From positions 1 to 48,069 of the forward strand of contig JAGXIJ010000065.1 of the NCBI GenBank assembly GCA_024635675.1: DNA of 48,069 nt, read 5' to 3'. The notes beneath the pieces were generated by a model. That model saw only the letters and a program-made list of their open reading frames with translations. It ran no database searches and was not told where the DNA came from. Both the position numbers and the translations under genes were made by a program. The DNA comes from Gillisia sp. GTDB taxonomy: Bacteria; Bacteroidota; Bacteroidia; Flavobacteriales; Flavobacteriaceae. Below are positions 1 through 8,620 of the stretch, in pieces. How positions within the stretch are numbered: the stretch's first letter is position 1; every line of letters starts with the position of its first letter.

Positions 1-1
1 T

Positions 2-47
2 AAAAAGCAATCGCCTTTAGATAATTCTATAGCCGATTGCTTTTTTT
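2..47. terminator. Rho-independent terminator, probably bidirectional
   Basis: A 12-bp perfect stem (AAAAAGCAATCG / CGATTGCTTTTT) encloses a 20-nt loop. It has an A run on the left and a T run on the right, so it could stop both a gene that ended left of the window and the GH3 gene arriving on the minus strand. Confidence 0.8.
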
Positions 48-99
48 GTTATTTATTTAAGTGTGGATTTTAAAGTTCTATAGCTTCAGAGGAGCCAAA

Positions 100-1614
100 T
101 CATTTGGACATCTCCAGCAATTCTTCAACATAACACCTTTTATTGGAGAGTCTCGGGATCTTATGTTGTCCGCCTAATTTGTCATTTTTCTTCAGCCAAT
201 CATAAAACAACTTTTCACGAGCCTGATGTACTTTAGGCATATTAAGTGTCATATTATTGAAACGTTTGGCTTCGTAATCACTGTTCAATTGCTGTAAGGC
301 CAAATCTAGTTCAATAATAAACACATCTAGATTCTCGGGAGGAGTTTTAAACTCAATGATCCATTCATGAGCCCCTTTTTCTTTACCTTCCATAAAAATA
401 GGTGCTGCAGTATAATCTATGATCTGGCAACCGGTGATTTGAGATGCCTTTTTAAGGGCGTTGTCGGTATTTTCAATAATAAGCTCTTCCCCAAATACAT
501 TAATATGATGCTTAGTTCTTCCTGAAACTTTAATTCGGTACGGACTGATGGAGGTAAATCGCACGGTATCACCAATTTTATAACGCCACAAGCCCGCATT
601 GGTGGTAATAACCACTGCATAATTTACATCGGTTTGAACTTCGCTAAGCGGAATTATTCTCTGCTGGGTTGTGCCATAGGCATCCATTGGAATGAATTCA
701 TAAAAAACTCCATAATCCAGCATGAGTAATAATTCGTTGGAATTGTTGAGGTCCTGGCAAGCAAAAAATCCTTCTGAAGCATTATAGATCTCGTAGTATC
801 TAAAGGAATCCCTAGGCAGGATTTTCTTATACTGTTCAGCATAAGGTTCAAAATTCACGCCTCCATGAAAATAAACTTCCAGATTTTGCCAAACTTGAAA
901 TAAGTCTTCTTTTTTACTGGTTTCTAAGACATTGTTTAAAAGCACCAACATCCAGGAAGGAACTCCTGCAAGACTGGTTACTTTTTCCTTGATAGTTTCA
1001 TTTACAATAGCCTGCATCTTTATCTCCCAGTCGTTCATTAATGAAACTTCGTTACTAGGTGTGCTGCTAAATTCTGCCCAAAAAGGCATATTTTCTATGA
1101 GTATTGCGGAAAGGTCTCCATAAGAAGTACCATTATTTCTATAAATCTCCTTGCTTCCACCTAAACGCAAGCTCTTCCCGGTAAATAATTGAGATTGCGG
1201 ATTATTGTTTAGGTACATGCATAAAAGGTCTTTCCCAGCGGCATAATGACAGTCCTCCAAAGAATCATCGCTTACAGGAATAAATTTACTTTTAGCATTG
1301 GTTGTACCACTGGATTTTGCGAACCAATTAATAGGAGTAGGCCAAAATATGTTGGGCTCGCCTCTTCTACTTCGTTCTATAGCCGATTCATATTCCTCAT
1401 AAGAATGAATAGGTACTCGTTTAGCAAAAGATTCGTAATTGGTTATTTCAGAGAAGTTATATTTTTTTCCAATTTCAGTATGTTTGGCGGTGCTTATGAG
1501 TGACCTTAAAAGCTCTTGCTGAACTTCATTTGGATACTTCATAAACAACTCCATTTGATGGATGCGCTTCTTTAAAAACCAAGAGGCGATAGAGTTTACT
1601 AGTGGAATTGGCAT
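100..1614 (-). CDS. GH3 auxin-responsive promoter family protein (acyl-adenylating enzyme)
   Basis: The 504-residue protein belongs to the GH3 branch of the ANL (firefly-luciferase-like) adenylating superfamily. The three ATP-binding motifs are visible: SSGTTNAKSKFIP near residue 103, YNASEGFF near 280 and YKIGDTVRF near 346. In plants GH3 enzymes activate a carboxylic acid with ATP and join it to an amino acid. The bacterial substrates are not known, so only acyl adenylation or acyl-acid amido synthetase activity can be inferred. The length is normal for bacterial members and the ATG start at 1614 gives the usual hydrophobic N terminus. The gene is monocistronic and divergent from the DUF2797 gene, with about 120 bp between them. 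It ends just before the hairpin at the window edge. Confidence 0.9.
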   Translation of the reverse strand: MPIPLVNSIASWFLKKRIHQMELFMKYPNEVQQELLRSLISTAKHTEIGKKYNFSEITNYESFAKRVPIHSYEEYESAIERSRRGEPNIFWPTPINWFAKSSGTTNAKSKFIPVSDDSLEDCHYAAGKDLLCMYLNNNPQSQLFTGKSLRLGGSKEIYRNNGTSYGDLSAILIENMPFWAEFSSTPSNEVSLMNDWEIKMQAIVNETIKEKVTSLAGVPSWMLVLLNNVLETSKKEDLFQVWQNLEVYFHGGVNFEPYAEQYKKILPRDSFRYYEIYNASEGFFACQDLNNSNELLLMLDYGVFYEFIPMDAYGTTQQRIIPLSEVQTDVNYAVVITTNAGLWRYKIGDTVRFTSISPYRIKVSGRTKHHINVFGEELIIENTDNALKKASQITGCQIIDYTAAPIFMEGKEKGAHEWIIEFKTPPENLDVFIIELDLALQQLNSDYEAKRFNNMTLNMPKVHQAREKLFYDWLKKNDKLGGQHKIPRLSNKRCYVEELLEMSK

Positions 1615-1733
1615 TATTCTTTTATCTTTAAACCTGATTTAAAAACGCTTGGTAATATACAGTATATCCGATAAAATTAATACTAATCTATTAGCCTGCA
1701 ATATGCATTATCTATAAAATTAAACAAAATACT

Positions 1734-2528
1734 ATGAGATACGAGGGTGTTCTAACAAAAATGAAAACCGAACTGCAAAAAGAAGTAGAATATTACTTTG
1801 TATTTGAGTCTGATTTCCTGCATGTTAATCAGATTTTGAATAAACGGATCAGCATAAATTTTTTGAGATACCAATGTATGAATTGTGGATTGGAGAAAAA
1901 GGTTTTCGCTCAGGGGTTTTGTTACGATTGTTATACCTCCATCCCTCAAGCCGGAGACTGGATCATGAAACCGGAACTAAGTACGGCTCATTTAGATCAG
2001 GAAGATCGGGATCTGGAATATGAGAAACAAGTTCAGTTGAAGCCACATATTGTATATCTCGCAAATTCCAGTAATGTGAAAGTGGGAGTAACCAGAAAAA
2101 CACAAATTCCAACAAGGTGGATAGATCAGGGAGCACATGAGGCTATTGAGATTGTGGAGGTTCCAAATAGATATTTGGCAGGAATCACTGAGGTTGCTTT
2201 AAAAGCCTATGTTGCAGATAAAACGAACTGGCGAAAAATGCTAACTAATGATATTAAGGATCTTAATTTAGTAGAAGAACGTGAAAAGCTGAAACAATAT
2301 ATCCCGGAGGAGGCGATGCAATATTACTTGGCTAATAATACTGAAACAGAAATTCATTTCCCGGTGCTACAATATCCTAAGAAAGTAAAAAGCCTAAACC
2401 TAACTAAAGCACCTTTTTATGAAGGGGTCCTAAAAGGAATTAAGGGACAATATTTGTTGTTTGAAGATGGTACAGTGTTTAATGTGCGAAGTCATGAAGG
2501 TTTTGTGGTGGAATTGTCAATACTTTAG
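1734..2528 (+). CDS. DUF2797 domain-containing protein
   Basis: The 264-residue protein matches the DUF2797 family, which is widespread in Bacteroidota and has no firmly established role. Near residues 48-66 it has a CxxC-x11-CxxC cysteine set (CMNCGLE...GFCYDC) that is probably a zinc-binding knuckle. It is followed by family-typical stretches (YLANSSNVKVGVTRKTQ, then TRWIDQGAHEA), the second half of which resembles a GIY-YIG-like fold. That fold assignment is an inference. I kept the ATG at 1734 because MRYEGVLTKM fits the usual family N terminus. The stop codon coincides with the first base of a dispersed intergenic repeat. No operon partner is visible. Confidence 0.85.
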   Translation: MRYEGVLTKMKTELQKEVEYYFVFESDFLHVNQILNKRISINFLRYQCMNCGLEKKVFAQGFCYDCYTSIPQAGDWIMKPELSTAHLDQEDRDLEYEKQVQLKPHIVYLANSSNVKVGVTRKTQIPTRWIDQGAHEAIEIVEVPNRYLAGITEVALKAYVADKTNWRKMLTNDIKDLNLVEEREKLKQYIPEEAMQYYLANNTETEIHFPVLQYPKKVKSLNLTKAPFYEGVLKGIKGQYLLFEDGTVFNVRSHEGFVVELSIL

Positions 2529-2551
2529 TCTTCGACAGGCTCAGACTGACA
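2526..2551. repeat. Intergenic repeat, copy 1
   Basis: This 26-bp unit contains CTTCGACAGGCTCAGACTGA and recurs exactly at 2623. It begins on the TAG stop codon of the DUF2797 gene. The word matches a type of interspersed repeat common in flavobacterial genomes. Confidence 0.8.
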
Positions 2552-2622
2552 GTATAATTGAAATTTTCGTCATTCTGTTCCGATAACCATTGGGATGTCG
2601 AAGTTTGGTTCTTCACTAAAAA

Positions 2623-2648
2623 TAGTCTTCGACAGGCTCAGACTGACA
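2623..2648. repeat. Intergenic repeat, copy 2
   Basis: This is an exact 26-bp copy of the unit at 2526-2551, in the same orientation and 97 bp downstream. Confidence 0.8.
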
Positions 2649-2741
2649 TTCATATTTAATATAACCGTAGTTCTATTTCGATAGTTATTAGAATTGTTTC
2701 AGTATCTGTCCAATAAAAGCTATGAATAAATAAAATCATTG

Positions 2742-2802
2742 GCCACAAATACACGAATTATTCTTTTGAAAATTCTCAAGAAATTATTCGTGAATTTGTG
2801 GC
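2742..2802. repeat. Long inverted repeat between convergent genes
   Basis: The left arm GCCACAAATACACGAAT (2742-2758) pairs with ATTCGTGAATTTGTGGC (2786-2802), 16 of 17 positions, around a 27-nt AT-rich loop. No T run follows, so it is not a classical terminator. The arms resemble another common flavobacterial intergenic repeat family. Confidence 0.7.
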
Positions 2803-2893
2803 AATATTCAGAGAGTCAAAAAAAGCCGAATAATACATACATACATAGCTGATTTCAGAATCTATAAGAAGTAATAATAAGATATAATATTAT

Positions 2894-5572
2894 TTATTTC
2901 ACCTTCGTAGTATCTTCCTTCTTAGGTTTTTTCTTTAAAATATTTCCTAAAATATCCTTTGCGGCATCCTTTACCTGCTGTTGCTGCTGAGTTTTCACAG
3001 TATCTTTTGGAGTAAGAACCGGTGTCCCTATGGAATCTACCGTTTTTGGAGTTTGCTTGGTTTGTCCGGTAAGTATGTTTCCCAATGCATCTATTCCTTT
3101 ATTGGTAAGTTCCTTTTTTTGTTGTGCTATTATCTGTTGAGTAAGTCCGCTAACGGCTTGTTGCATATTTAAATTTATTTGAGGGCTTTGAAAATTTCCC
3201 TTTAGTCCAATTGGTAAAGCGACAGTCATGTTTTCAAGATCTTGTGCAGATAATTTAGAAAGTGTATTTCCAATTTCGCTACCCAACATTTTGGCAGGGA
3301 CATCCAGCGTTAGATTGTAATCCATAATATTGTCGAAACTATGATTTCCTGAAACTGTAACCTTGATTCCTTTTACATTGAAATCGAAAGGAGCTACAGC
3401 AACATTTCCATCGTTAAAGGTGAGTTTCCCTTTTAAATTATCAAGATTGATATCCTTGAAATTGATAAATTTTAATTTTTCATCGAGTGTGGCAAGGAGT
3501 GCCATTTTTTCGGGATTTACTTGTGCAGTTAGAATTTGTGCTAAAGCTTGTCCCGCAAGACTGGAAAGTTGTGGAGTGAAATCCTCATTAAGATTTCCTG
3601 AAAGATTTATTTGAGTTTGTAGTTTTCCTTGTAATGCTTTAGCGATAGGGGCAAGGTTTTGTAAAAGCTCTAATCCGTCAAAGGATTTAGAAATATCCAA
3701 AGCGTTTAATCCCATATCCATAGAGAAGGTTGGAACGCTCCCTTTAGTTGAAACATTTCCGCTTAGTCCAATAGAACCATCAAAAATATTTGCGGTCACA
3801 TTTTGAAGGGTTGCGGTTTCATCTTTAATGATCATGGTGCCCACCACATTTTTTAATGCTAGATTATCGTACAATACGGTATTTGCATTAAACACCAAGG
3901 TGGCATCCAAAAATGATGGAATTTTAATAGCTTCTTTTCCAGTAACTACGGTTTTAGGTTTTTCTACAAGAACTCCTTCTTTATCTGTTTTTTCAACAGT
4001 TTTAGTTTCTGCAATCATAAAGTCGTTTACTGAAAAGGTGTTGGATTTTACCTGAAAATTTCCTTTCAACTGTTGGTCTGTAATTAAGTATCCCATTAAA
4101 TTCTGAATAGATCCGGTGGCGTTGATATCTGTTTGCCCACTTGTTAGTATCATTTCAGAAACCTGCACATTTCCTTGGTTAAATTTAAAATTGGCCGAGG
4201 AGATTTTCACTTCATTTGGGATCTCAGGAGTTTTATAAACGAAATTCTTTATACTAGCCACCCCACTACTATTCACATTCTGATATTGTTCTTTCTCAAT
4301 AGAATTCATGTCGAAAGAAGTTTTTAGATCGGCGGTTAAAACACCATTTAGATCCTGTTGCATTTCCAAGGGATAGGCCTTTTCCAGATTGGCTAGATTT
4401 ATAGTTCCTTTTACAGCAAGATCTACCAACATATTTCCCGTAAGATTTTTAATTTTTCCATTTCCACTAAAGGTATCTTGATCTATTCTGAAACTCATTT
4501 TATTAATATCCAAAAAAGTGTCGTCTAAGAGACCTGTTTCGTTTATTACAGCAACGTCTATATGGATATTATCTACTCCCTTTGGTAGATTGGGATATTT
4601 AAAAGATGCATTGTTAGAGCTTATTTTAATGTCCATTTTAGGAACATAAGTGTCGTCTACGATTCCTTTTATTTCTCCGCTTACTGTAAAATCACCATTG
4701 GTATCTACATTTTCTATATTCTTAGCATAGATAGCAGGAATTACAGCCAAGAAGTTTTTAAAGGAGGAGGAAGGAGTCTTAAATGATAGATCTATTTCGT
4801 TGTTGTCTTCATTCACTTTTACATAACCATCAAAAGTTAAAGGCAACTGATTTAAAGTGGCTTTATTCTCTAAAAAGGTGTATTTCGTATTATCCAGATC
4901 CATCTGCAGCACCGCATCCAGAGCTAATTTGTTTTTGTTTAAATAATTGGTTCCGGCGTAATCCAAAGAGATTAAAGAAGTGGTCACTGTTTTTAATTCA
5001 GATTGGGCTAAAGAGAAATCTCCTGTACCTTGATGGTTAAGATTATCCAGAGATAAAGATATTTTGTTCCCCTCGTCTACATACTTAAGTTTGGAGTTAT
5101 TTATTTCGTAATGTTTTAGATCCAACTTAAAAGGATTTGAAGTCGAAGCTGTATCCACAATAGTAGAATCTATGATGGCAATGTCGTAATTATTATTCCC
5201 TAAAGAATCTATTTTAATATTTACAAAGGCATTATTCAGTATCAGTTCATCTATTTTTTTGGGTTGGTCACTTCCTTTAAATAATTCCTTGATAGACATC
5301 TCTAGTAATAATTCATCGGTAACTGCAAGGGTGTCACCTGCAAATGGTGCTTTATTAATTATGCTGAGGTTATTTAATACCAAGGTTGCTTGTGGAAAAC
5401 TCCTAAATAAGGTTAGATCCAGATCACTGAATTCTACGGTAGCATTTACATTTTTATTGATGGTTTTTTTAACCATGTCTTTTAACTGGGCCTCAAATAT
5501 AAAGGGAGCAGTGATTAGGAGTACGATGATCACCAACAGGGAAAATCCAATAATTTTAAATGCCTTTTTCAT
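2894..5572 (-). CDS. AsmA-like family protein (large envelope protein)
   Basis: The 892-residue protein starts with a single membrane anchor (about residues 5-27: IIGFSLLVIIVLLITAPFIF). A long periplasmic, beta-rich region follows, with repeating short segments of the AsmA type such as NNLSIINKAPFAGDTLAV near residue 65 and FDGSIGLSGNVSTKGSVP in the second half. AsmA-like proteins are thought to form elongated beta structures bridging the envelope and to affect outer-membrane lipid or protein homeostasis. The exact function here is an inference. The C-terminal tail is low-complexity, with a Gln run followed by a Lys-rich end (KKKPKKED). The ATG at 5572 gives a good signal anchor. The gene is monocistronic. 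Confidence 0.85.
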   Translation of the reverse strand: MKKAFKIIGFSLLVIIVLLITAPFIFEAQLKDMVKKTINKNVNATVEFSDLDLTLFRSFPQATLVLNNLSIINKAPFAGDTLAVTDELLLEMSIKELFKGSDQPKKIDELILNNAFVNIKIDSLGNNNYDIAIIDSTIVDTASTSNPFKLDLKHYEINNSKLKYVDEGNKISLSLDNLNHQGTGDFSLAQSELKTVTTSLISLDYAGTNYLNKNKLALDAVLQMDLDNTKYTFLENKATLNQLPLTFDGYVKVNEDNNEIDLSFKTPSSSFKNFLAVIPAIYAKNIENVDTNGDFTVSGEIKGIVDDTYVPKMDIKISSNNASFKYPNLPKGVDNIHIDVAVINETGLLDDTFLDINKMSFRIDQDTFSGNGKIKNLTGNMLVDLAVKGTINLANLEKAYPLEMQQDLNGVLTADLKTSFDMNSIEKEQYQNVNSSGVASIKNFVYKTPEIPNEVKISSANFKFNQGNVQVSEMILTSGQTDINATGSIQNLMGYLITDQQLKGNFQVKSNTFSVNDFMIAETKTVEKTDKEGVLVEKPKTVVTGKEAIKIPSFLDATLVFNANTVLYDNLALKNVVGTMIIKDETATLQNVTANIFDGSIGLSGNVSTKGSVPTFSMDMGLNALDISKSFDGLELLQNLAPIAKALQGKLQTQINLSGNLNEDFTPQLSSLAGQALAQILTAQVNPEKMALLATLDEKLKFINFKDINLDNLKGKLTFNDGNVAVAPFDFNVKGIKVTVSGNHSFDNIMDYNLTLDVPAKMLGSEIGNTLSKLSAQDLENMTVALPIGLKGNFQSPQINLNMQQAVSGLTQQIIAQQKKELTNKGIDALGNILTGQTKQTPKTVDSIGTPVLTPKDTVKTQQQQQVKDAAKDILGNILKKKPKKEDTTKVK

Positions 5573-5708
5573 ATTACTATATTAGTTTCCTCATTATGGA
5601 GGTATGGTTTCTTACTGAAAAATATTCATAAAATTTAAAACAATCTTTGAGCCAATTGGTTAATTTAATAGGAATTGTTACGTTTTTTATGAGTTAGTAT
5701 TAAAAAGC

Positions 5709-5758
5709 AAAGTTAAGAGTATGTAATTTCCTTTTACTTAATTTGTTGTGAAAATAAT
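5709..5758 (+). repeat. Leader-like 50-bp block, copy A (similar to 7402-7451)
   Basis: This block is about 80% identical, without gaps, to the block in front of the HPPK fusion gene. The shared core is TTTTACTTAATTTG followed three bases later by TGAAAATAAT. It ends in a -7-like CTTAATTTG, so it may be the promoter of trmL, 120 bp downstream. It also contains a 9-codon GTG frame (VKIIIAVNV) that stops at once. Confidence 0.5.
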
Positions 5759-5868
5759 TATAGCCGTAAATGTCTAAAAGGATGCCTAATCATGCTGTAG
5801 CTGAAGATGTGTAGTGTAATTTTGAATCTGAATAATTTCTTTTCAGAAATATAACCGAACATAAAAAC

Positions 5869-6324
5869 ATGGGATATAATATCGTTTTAATAGAACCGGA
5901 AATTCCAATGAATACTGGTAACATTGGTAGATTGAGTTTAGCTTCCGGGTCTACCTTACATTTAGTGAAACCTTTTGGGTTTGAATTGGATGATAAAAGA
6001 GTAAAACGCGCCGGGTTGGATTATTGGAAACATATTTCTTTAAAGATCTATGAAAGCGTAGATGATTTTTTTCTTCAGAATAAGGATAAAAAAATGGCGT
6101 TTTTCTCTAGTCATGGGGAAAAGGAGTATTGGGAGCTGGAGTATACAGATGAGATGTTTCTCATTTTCGGAAAAGAATCGAAAGGATTGTCGCCGGAGAT
6201 TATTGAGAATCATCTGGACGATCTCTACAAGATCCCCATATTTAGCGAACATATTAGAAGCTTAAACCTTGCAAATGCCGTAAGTGTGGTGGTTTATGAA
6301 GGAATTAGAAAACTTAGAACCTAA
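5869..6324 (+). CDS. trmL: tRNA (cytidine(34)-2'-O)-methyltransferase
   Basis: The 151-residue SPOUT-class methyltransferase is the right length for TrmL/YibK, which is a small catalytic domain without an RNA-binding extension. The knot motifs are all present: IPMNTGNIGRL near residue 12, FGKESKGLSPEII near 100 and RSLNLANAVSVVVYE near 130. In the TrmL family the enzyme uses S-adenosylmethionine to 2'-O-methylate the wobble base of leucine tRNAs. A tRNA-Leu(UAA), which is among the usual substrates, is encoded 11 kb away. The gene converges on the slipin gene with only 10 bp between the stops. Confidence 0.92.
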   Translation: MGYNIVLIEPEIPMNTGNIGRLSLASGSTLHLVKPFGFELDDKRVKRAGLDYWKHISLKIYESVDDFFLQNKDKKMAFFSSHGEKEYWELEYTDEMFLIFGKESKGLSPEIIENHLDDLYKIPIFSEHIRSLNLANAVSVVVYEGIRKLRT

Positions 6325-6334
6325 ATTCCTATTT

Positions 6335-7093
6335 CTAAACTTCAGGATCTTTGTTGGAGGGTAATTTATTTTTATATAAAGCCTCTTCCGGAAATGGAAA
6401 TACGATCGTAGAATTTTTCTCGGCCGCAATATTAGATAAAGTCTGGTAAAGTCTTAATTTAATGGCAGATGGAGATTGATCAATCAATTTCCCTGCTTCT
6501 AAAAGTTTCCCGGCTGCCTGCTCTTCTGCCAAAGCAAGAATTATTTGTGATCTTCTGGATCGCTCTGCTTCGGCCTGACCTGCCATCATCCGTTTCATGT
6601 TTTCAGGTAATTGAATGTCTTTAATCTTCATCCCTATTATTTCAATTCCCCATTCCCGAGTCTCTTCTTCTACAATGGTTTTAATATTTTTTCCCATTTC
6701 CTCCCGTTTAGATAAAATAGTATCTAGTTCTACCTTTCCGCAGACATCTCTTAAGGCAGCTTGAGACAATTGGGTGATCGCATAATTGTACTCCTCTACT
6801 TGTAAAACAGCTTTTTCTGGATCGTTAATTCTAAAGAAAACTACTCCGTCTATACTACAAGGCACATTATCCTCTGTCATTACTTCTTGGGATAAAATAT
6901 TAATGGTAATAACCCGAATATCTACCACCTGAATGGTTTCTACCAATGGAATAATCCATTTAAACCCAGGTGTCAGGATATTTACATACTTTCCGAATCT
7001 GAATTTTAAAGCCCTTTTATATTCAAAAATAATACGGATCCCACTTAAAATAAAAAGGAAGAATAGAACTGCGAAAAAGATGGATGGTGCCAT
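6335..7093 (-). CDS. Slipin family protein (stomatin/SPFH domain)
   Basis: The 252-residue protein has an N-terminal membrane segment (about residues 4-22). A complete SPFH/band 7 domain follows (RALKFRFGKYVNILTPGFKW, then VMTEDNVPCSIDGVVFFRI), and then a charged helix with GQAEAERSRRSQI, the standard slipin coiled-coil region. Slipins assemble into membrane-bound oligomers and are often encoded beside an NfeD-type partner protease, but none is seen here. The role is probably membrane organisation or quality control. The Lys/Pro-rich C-terminal tail is short. Convergent with trmL. Confidence 0.9.
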   Translation of the reverse strand: MAPSIFFAVLFFLFILSGIRIIFEYKRALKFRFGKYVNILTPGFKWIIPLVETIQVVDIRVITINILSQEVMTEDNVPCSIDGVVFFRINDPEKAVLQVEEYNYAITQLSQAALRDVCGKVELDTILSKREEMGKNIKTIVEEETREWGIEIIGMKIKDIQLPENMKRMMAGQAEAERSRRSQIILALAEEQAAGKLLEAGKLIDQSPSAIKLRLYQTLSNIAAEKNSTIVFPFPEEALYKNKLPSNKDPEV

Positions 7094-7481
7094 AATTCAA
7101 GATTTAGGTTAACATTATAACTCTAATCTATTAAAGCAGGTTTTAACGAAAATCTTCATTTTAGATTTTCTAAATTAATAATGTCGACTTTTTGAGATAT
7201 AATCAACATCCACTCTTATTAAAACCGGGTGGGGAATATAAAAGATTCTTATAAATTTAAGGATTATTAGGTGAGAATACAAGGTGAATATAATTTGATT
7301 CTATAATTTTTTGGAATATTAAATATAGAATCCTTTTCTCATATTCAGAATATTAAAATGTGATAGTAATTAAAAGCACATTTTTATTCCCTCTCTCCAA
7401 TAAAGTTAAGTCTATGTTGATTTGTTTTACTTAATTTGCCATGAAAATAATAACTCCCTTTTTAAAACCTCATACTTACGT
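7094..7481. other. AT-rich intergenic region with the folK-fusion promoter
   Basis: About 390 bases lie between divergent genes. I see no supported ORF. The last 80 bases hold the leader-like block (7402-7451). The rest is AT-rich with no repeat or RNA signature I can recognise. Confidence 0.5.
7402..7451 (+). promoter_or_regulatory. Promoter/leader block, copy B
   Basis: This contains a Bacteroidota -7-like element CTTAATTTGCC at 7430-7440, predicting a transcript that starts near 7441. A TTG at 7422 (the ORF-track start) would lie upstream of that transcript, while the TTG at 7482 lies about 40 nt inside it. The block resembles 5709-5758. Confidence 0.5.
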
Positions 7482-8618
7482 TTGAATTCTCCAAGATCAT
7501 ATTATATCGCGTTGGGTAGCAATGATGGTAATAGAATGCAATTATTGCAGCAGGCGGTACAAATTATTTATATCGAAATAGGAGATATTCAGGCAATTTC
7601 CAAAGTATATGAAACTCCAGCGTGGGGGTTTGAAGGAAATGCATTTTTAAATGCTTGTATAACTGTTTCTTCCAGATTGTCTGCTGAAGAGATTTTGCAG
7701 CAATTATTAGCTATAGAAAATGAATTAGGGAGGTTAAGAACGAATACTGAAGGATACCAGAATAGAACGATAGATTTGGATATTATCCTTTCTGAAGATC
7801 TGGTAATAGATTCCGATTCTTTAAAGATTCCTCATCCCGAAATGCAAAAAAGGAAATTTGTGTTATTTCCTTTATCCGATATTGCTGCCAAGCAAATTCA
7901 TCCTCTTCTAAAAACTTCAATTTTGGAGTTGAAGAAACAATTAAAAGATGATTCTGCCATTGAACTTTATCCTGGAAACTTAAGTTCACCAGCCAGGAAA
8001 TATAGCTTTGTGAATTACAATTATATTGCGATAGAAGGAAATATTGGAGCCGGGAAAACAAGTTTGTCTACTATGATCTCGCAAGATTTTAATGCGAAAT
8101 TAATCTTAGAACGTTTCAAGGATAATCCGTTTTTGCCTAAATTTTATGAAGACAAGAACCGGTATGCGTTCCCTCTGGAAATGTCGTTTTTAGCCGATAG
8201 GTATCAGCAACTTTCAGATGATCTTGCTCAATACGATCTTTTCACAGACTTTATTGTTTCAGATTACGATGTCTTCAAATCCTTGATCTTTGCAAAGATC
8301 ACGCTACAGGAAGATGAGTATTCTTTATACGAGAAGCTCTTCAGAATAATGTACAAGGAGCTAATTAAGCCCGATCTTTATATTTATTTGTATCAAAATA
8401 CAGAGAGATTACTGGAGAATATTAAAAATAGAGGTCGTGATTACGAACAGAATATTCAGCCGGAATATTTAATAGAGATCAATAAAAGCTATTTATCGTT
8501 TATAAAATCCCAAACCAATATTAAGGTAAAGATCATAGATATTTCGGAGCTGGATTTTGTGAACAACCGTAAAGATTATTTTTATATTCTGGATAAAATT
8601 GAGGATAGCTTAAATTAA
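7482..8618 (+). CDS. folK: HPPK (FolK) fused to a deoxynucleoside kinase
   Basis: From the TTG at 7482 the protein has 378 residues in two domains. Residues 1-150 are 6-hydroxymethyl-7,8-dihydropterin pyrophosphokinase (folate synthesis), with YIALGSNDGN at the start, then NRTIDLDII and HPEMQKRKFVLFPL. Residues about 172-378 are a deoxynucleoside kinase, with P-loop IEGNIGAGKTS, the substrate-site segment ERFKDNPFLPKFYED and the lid RGRDYEQN. The second domain phosphorylates deoxynucleosides for salvage. The fusion is common in Flavobacteriia. The start is uncertain: the ATG at 7441 is in another frame and stops after MKIITPFLKPHTYV, and the ORF-track TTG at 7422 precedes the predicted transcript start. 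The gene ends 2 bp from the convergent TrmH gene. Confidence 0.9.
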   Translation: MNSPRSYYIALGSNDGNRMQLLQQAVQIIYIEIGDIQAISKVYETPAWGFEGNAFLNACITVSSRLSAEEILQQLLAIENELGRLRTNTEGYQNRTIDLDIILSEDLVIDSDSLKIPHPEMQKRKFVLFPLSDIAAKQIHPLLKTSILELKKQLKDDSAIELYPGNLSSPARKYSFVNYNYIAIEGNIGAGKTSLSTMISQDFNAKLILERFKDNPFLPKFYEDKNRYAFPLEMSFLADRYQQLSDDLAQYDLFTDFIVSDYDVFKSLIFAKITLQEDEYSLYEKLFRIMYKELIKPDLYIYLYQNTERLLENIKNRGRDYEQNIQPEYLIEINKSYLSFIKSQTNIKVKIIDISELDFVNNRKDYFYILDKIEDSLN

Positions 8619-8620
8619 TC

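Larger units (their letters stand above)
2529..2893. other. Repeat-rich intergenic region
   Basis: These 365 bases have no credible ORF. They hold two exact copies of a 26-bp repeat, a degenerate inverted relative between them (GTCATTCTG ... GTCGAAG near 2569-2603) and a long hairpin-forming inverted repeat at 2742-2802. The rest is AT-rich. Two convergent genes flank it, so the hairpin may also serve as a transcription barrier. Confidence 0.7.

Noticed and set aside
4783-5585. Plus-strand ORFs inside the AsmA-like gene
   Set aside because: They are shadows. Composition and frame follow the large minus-strand gene and no domain or start region is visible.
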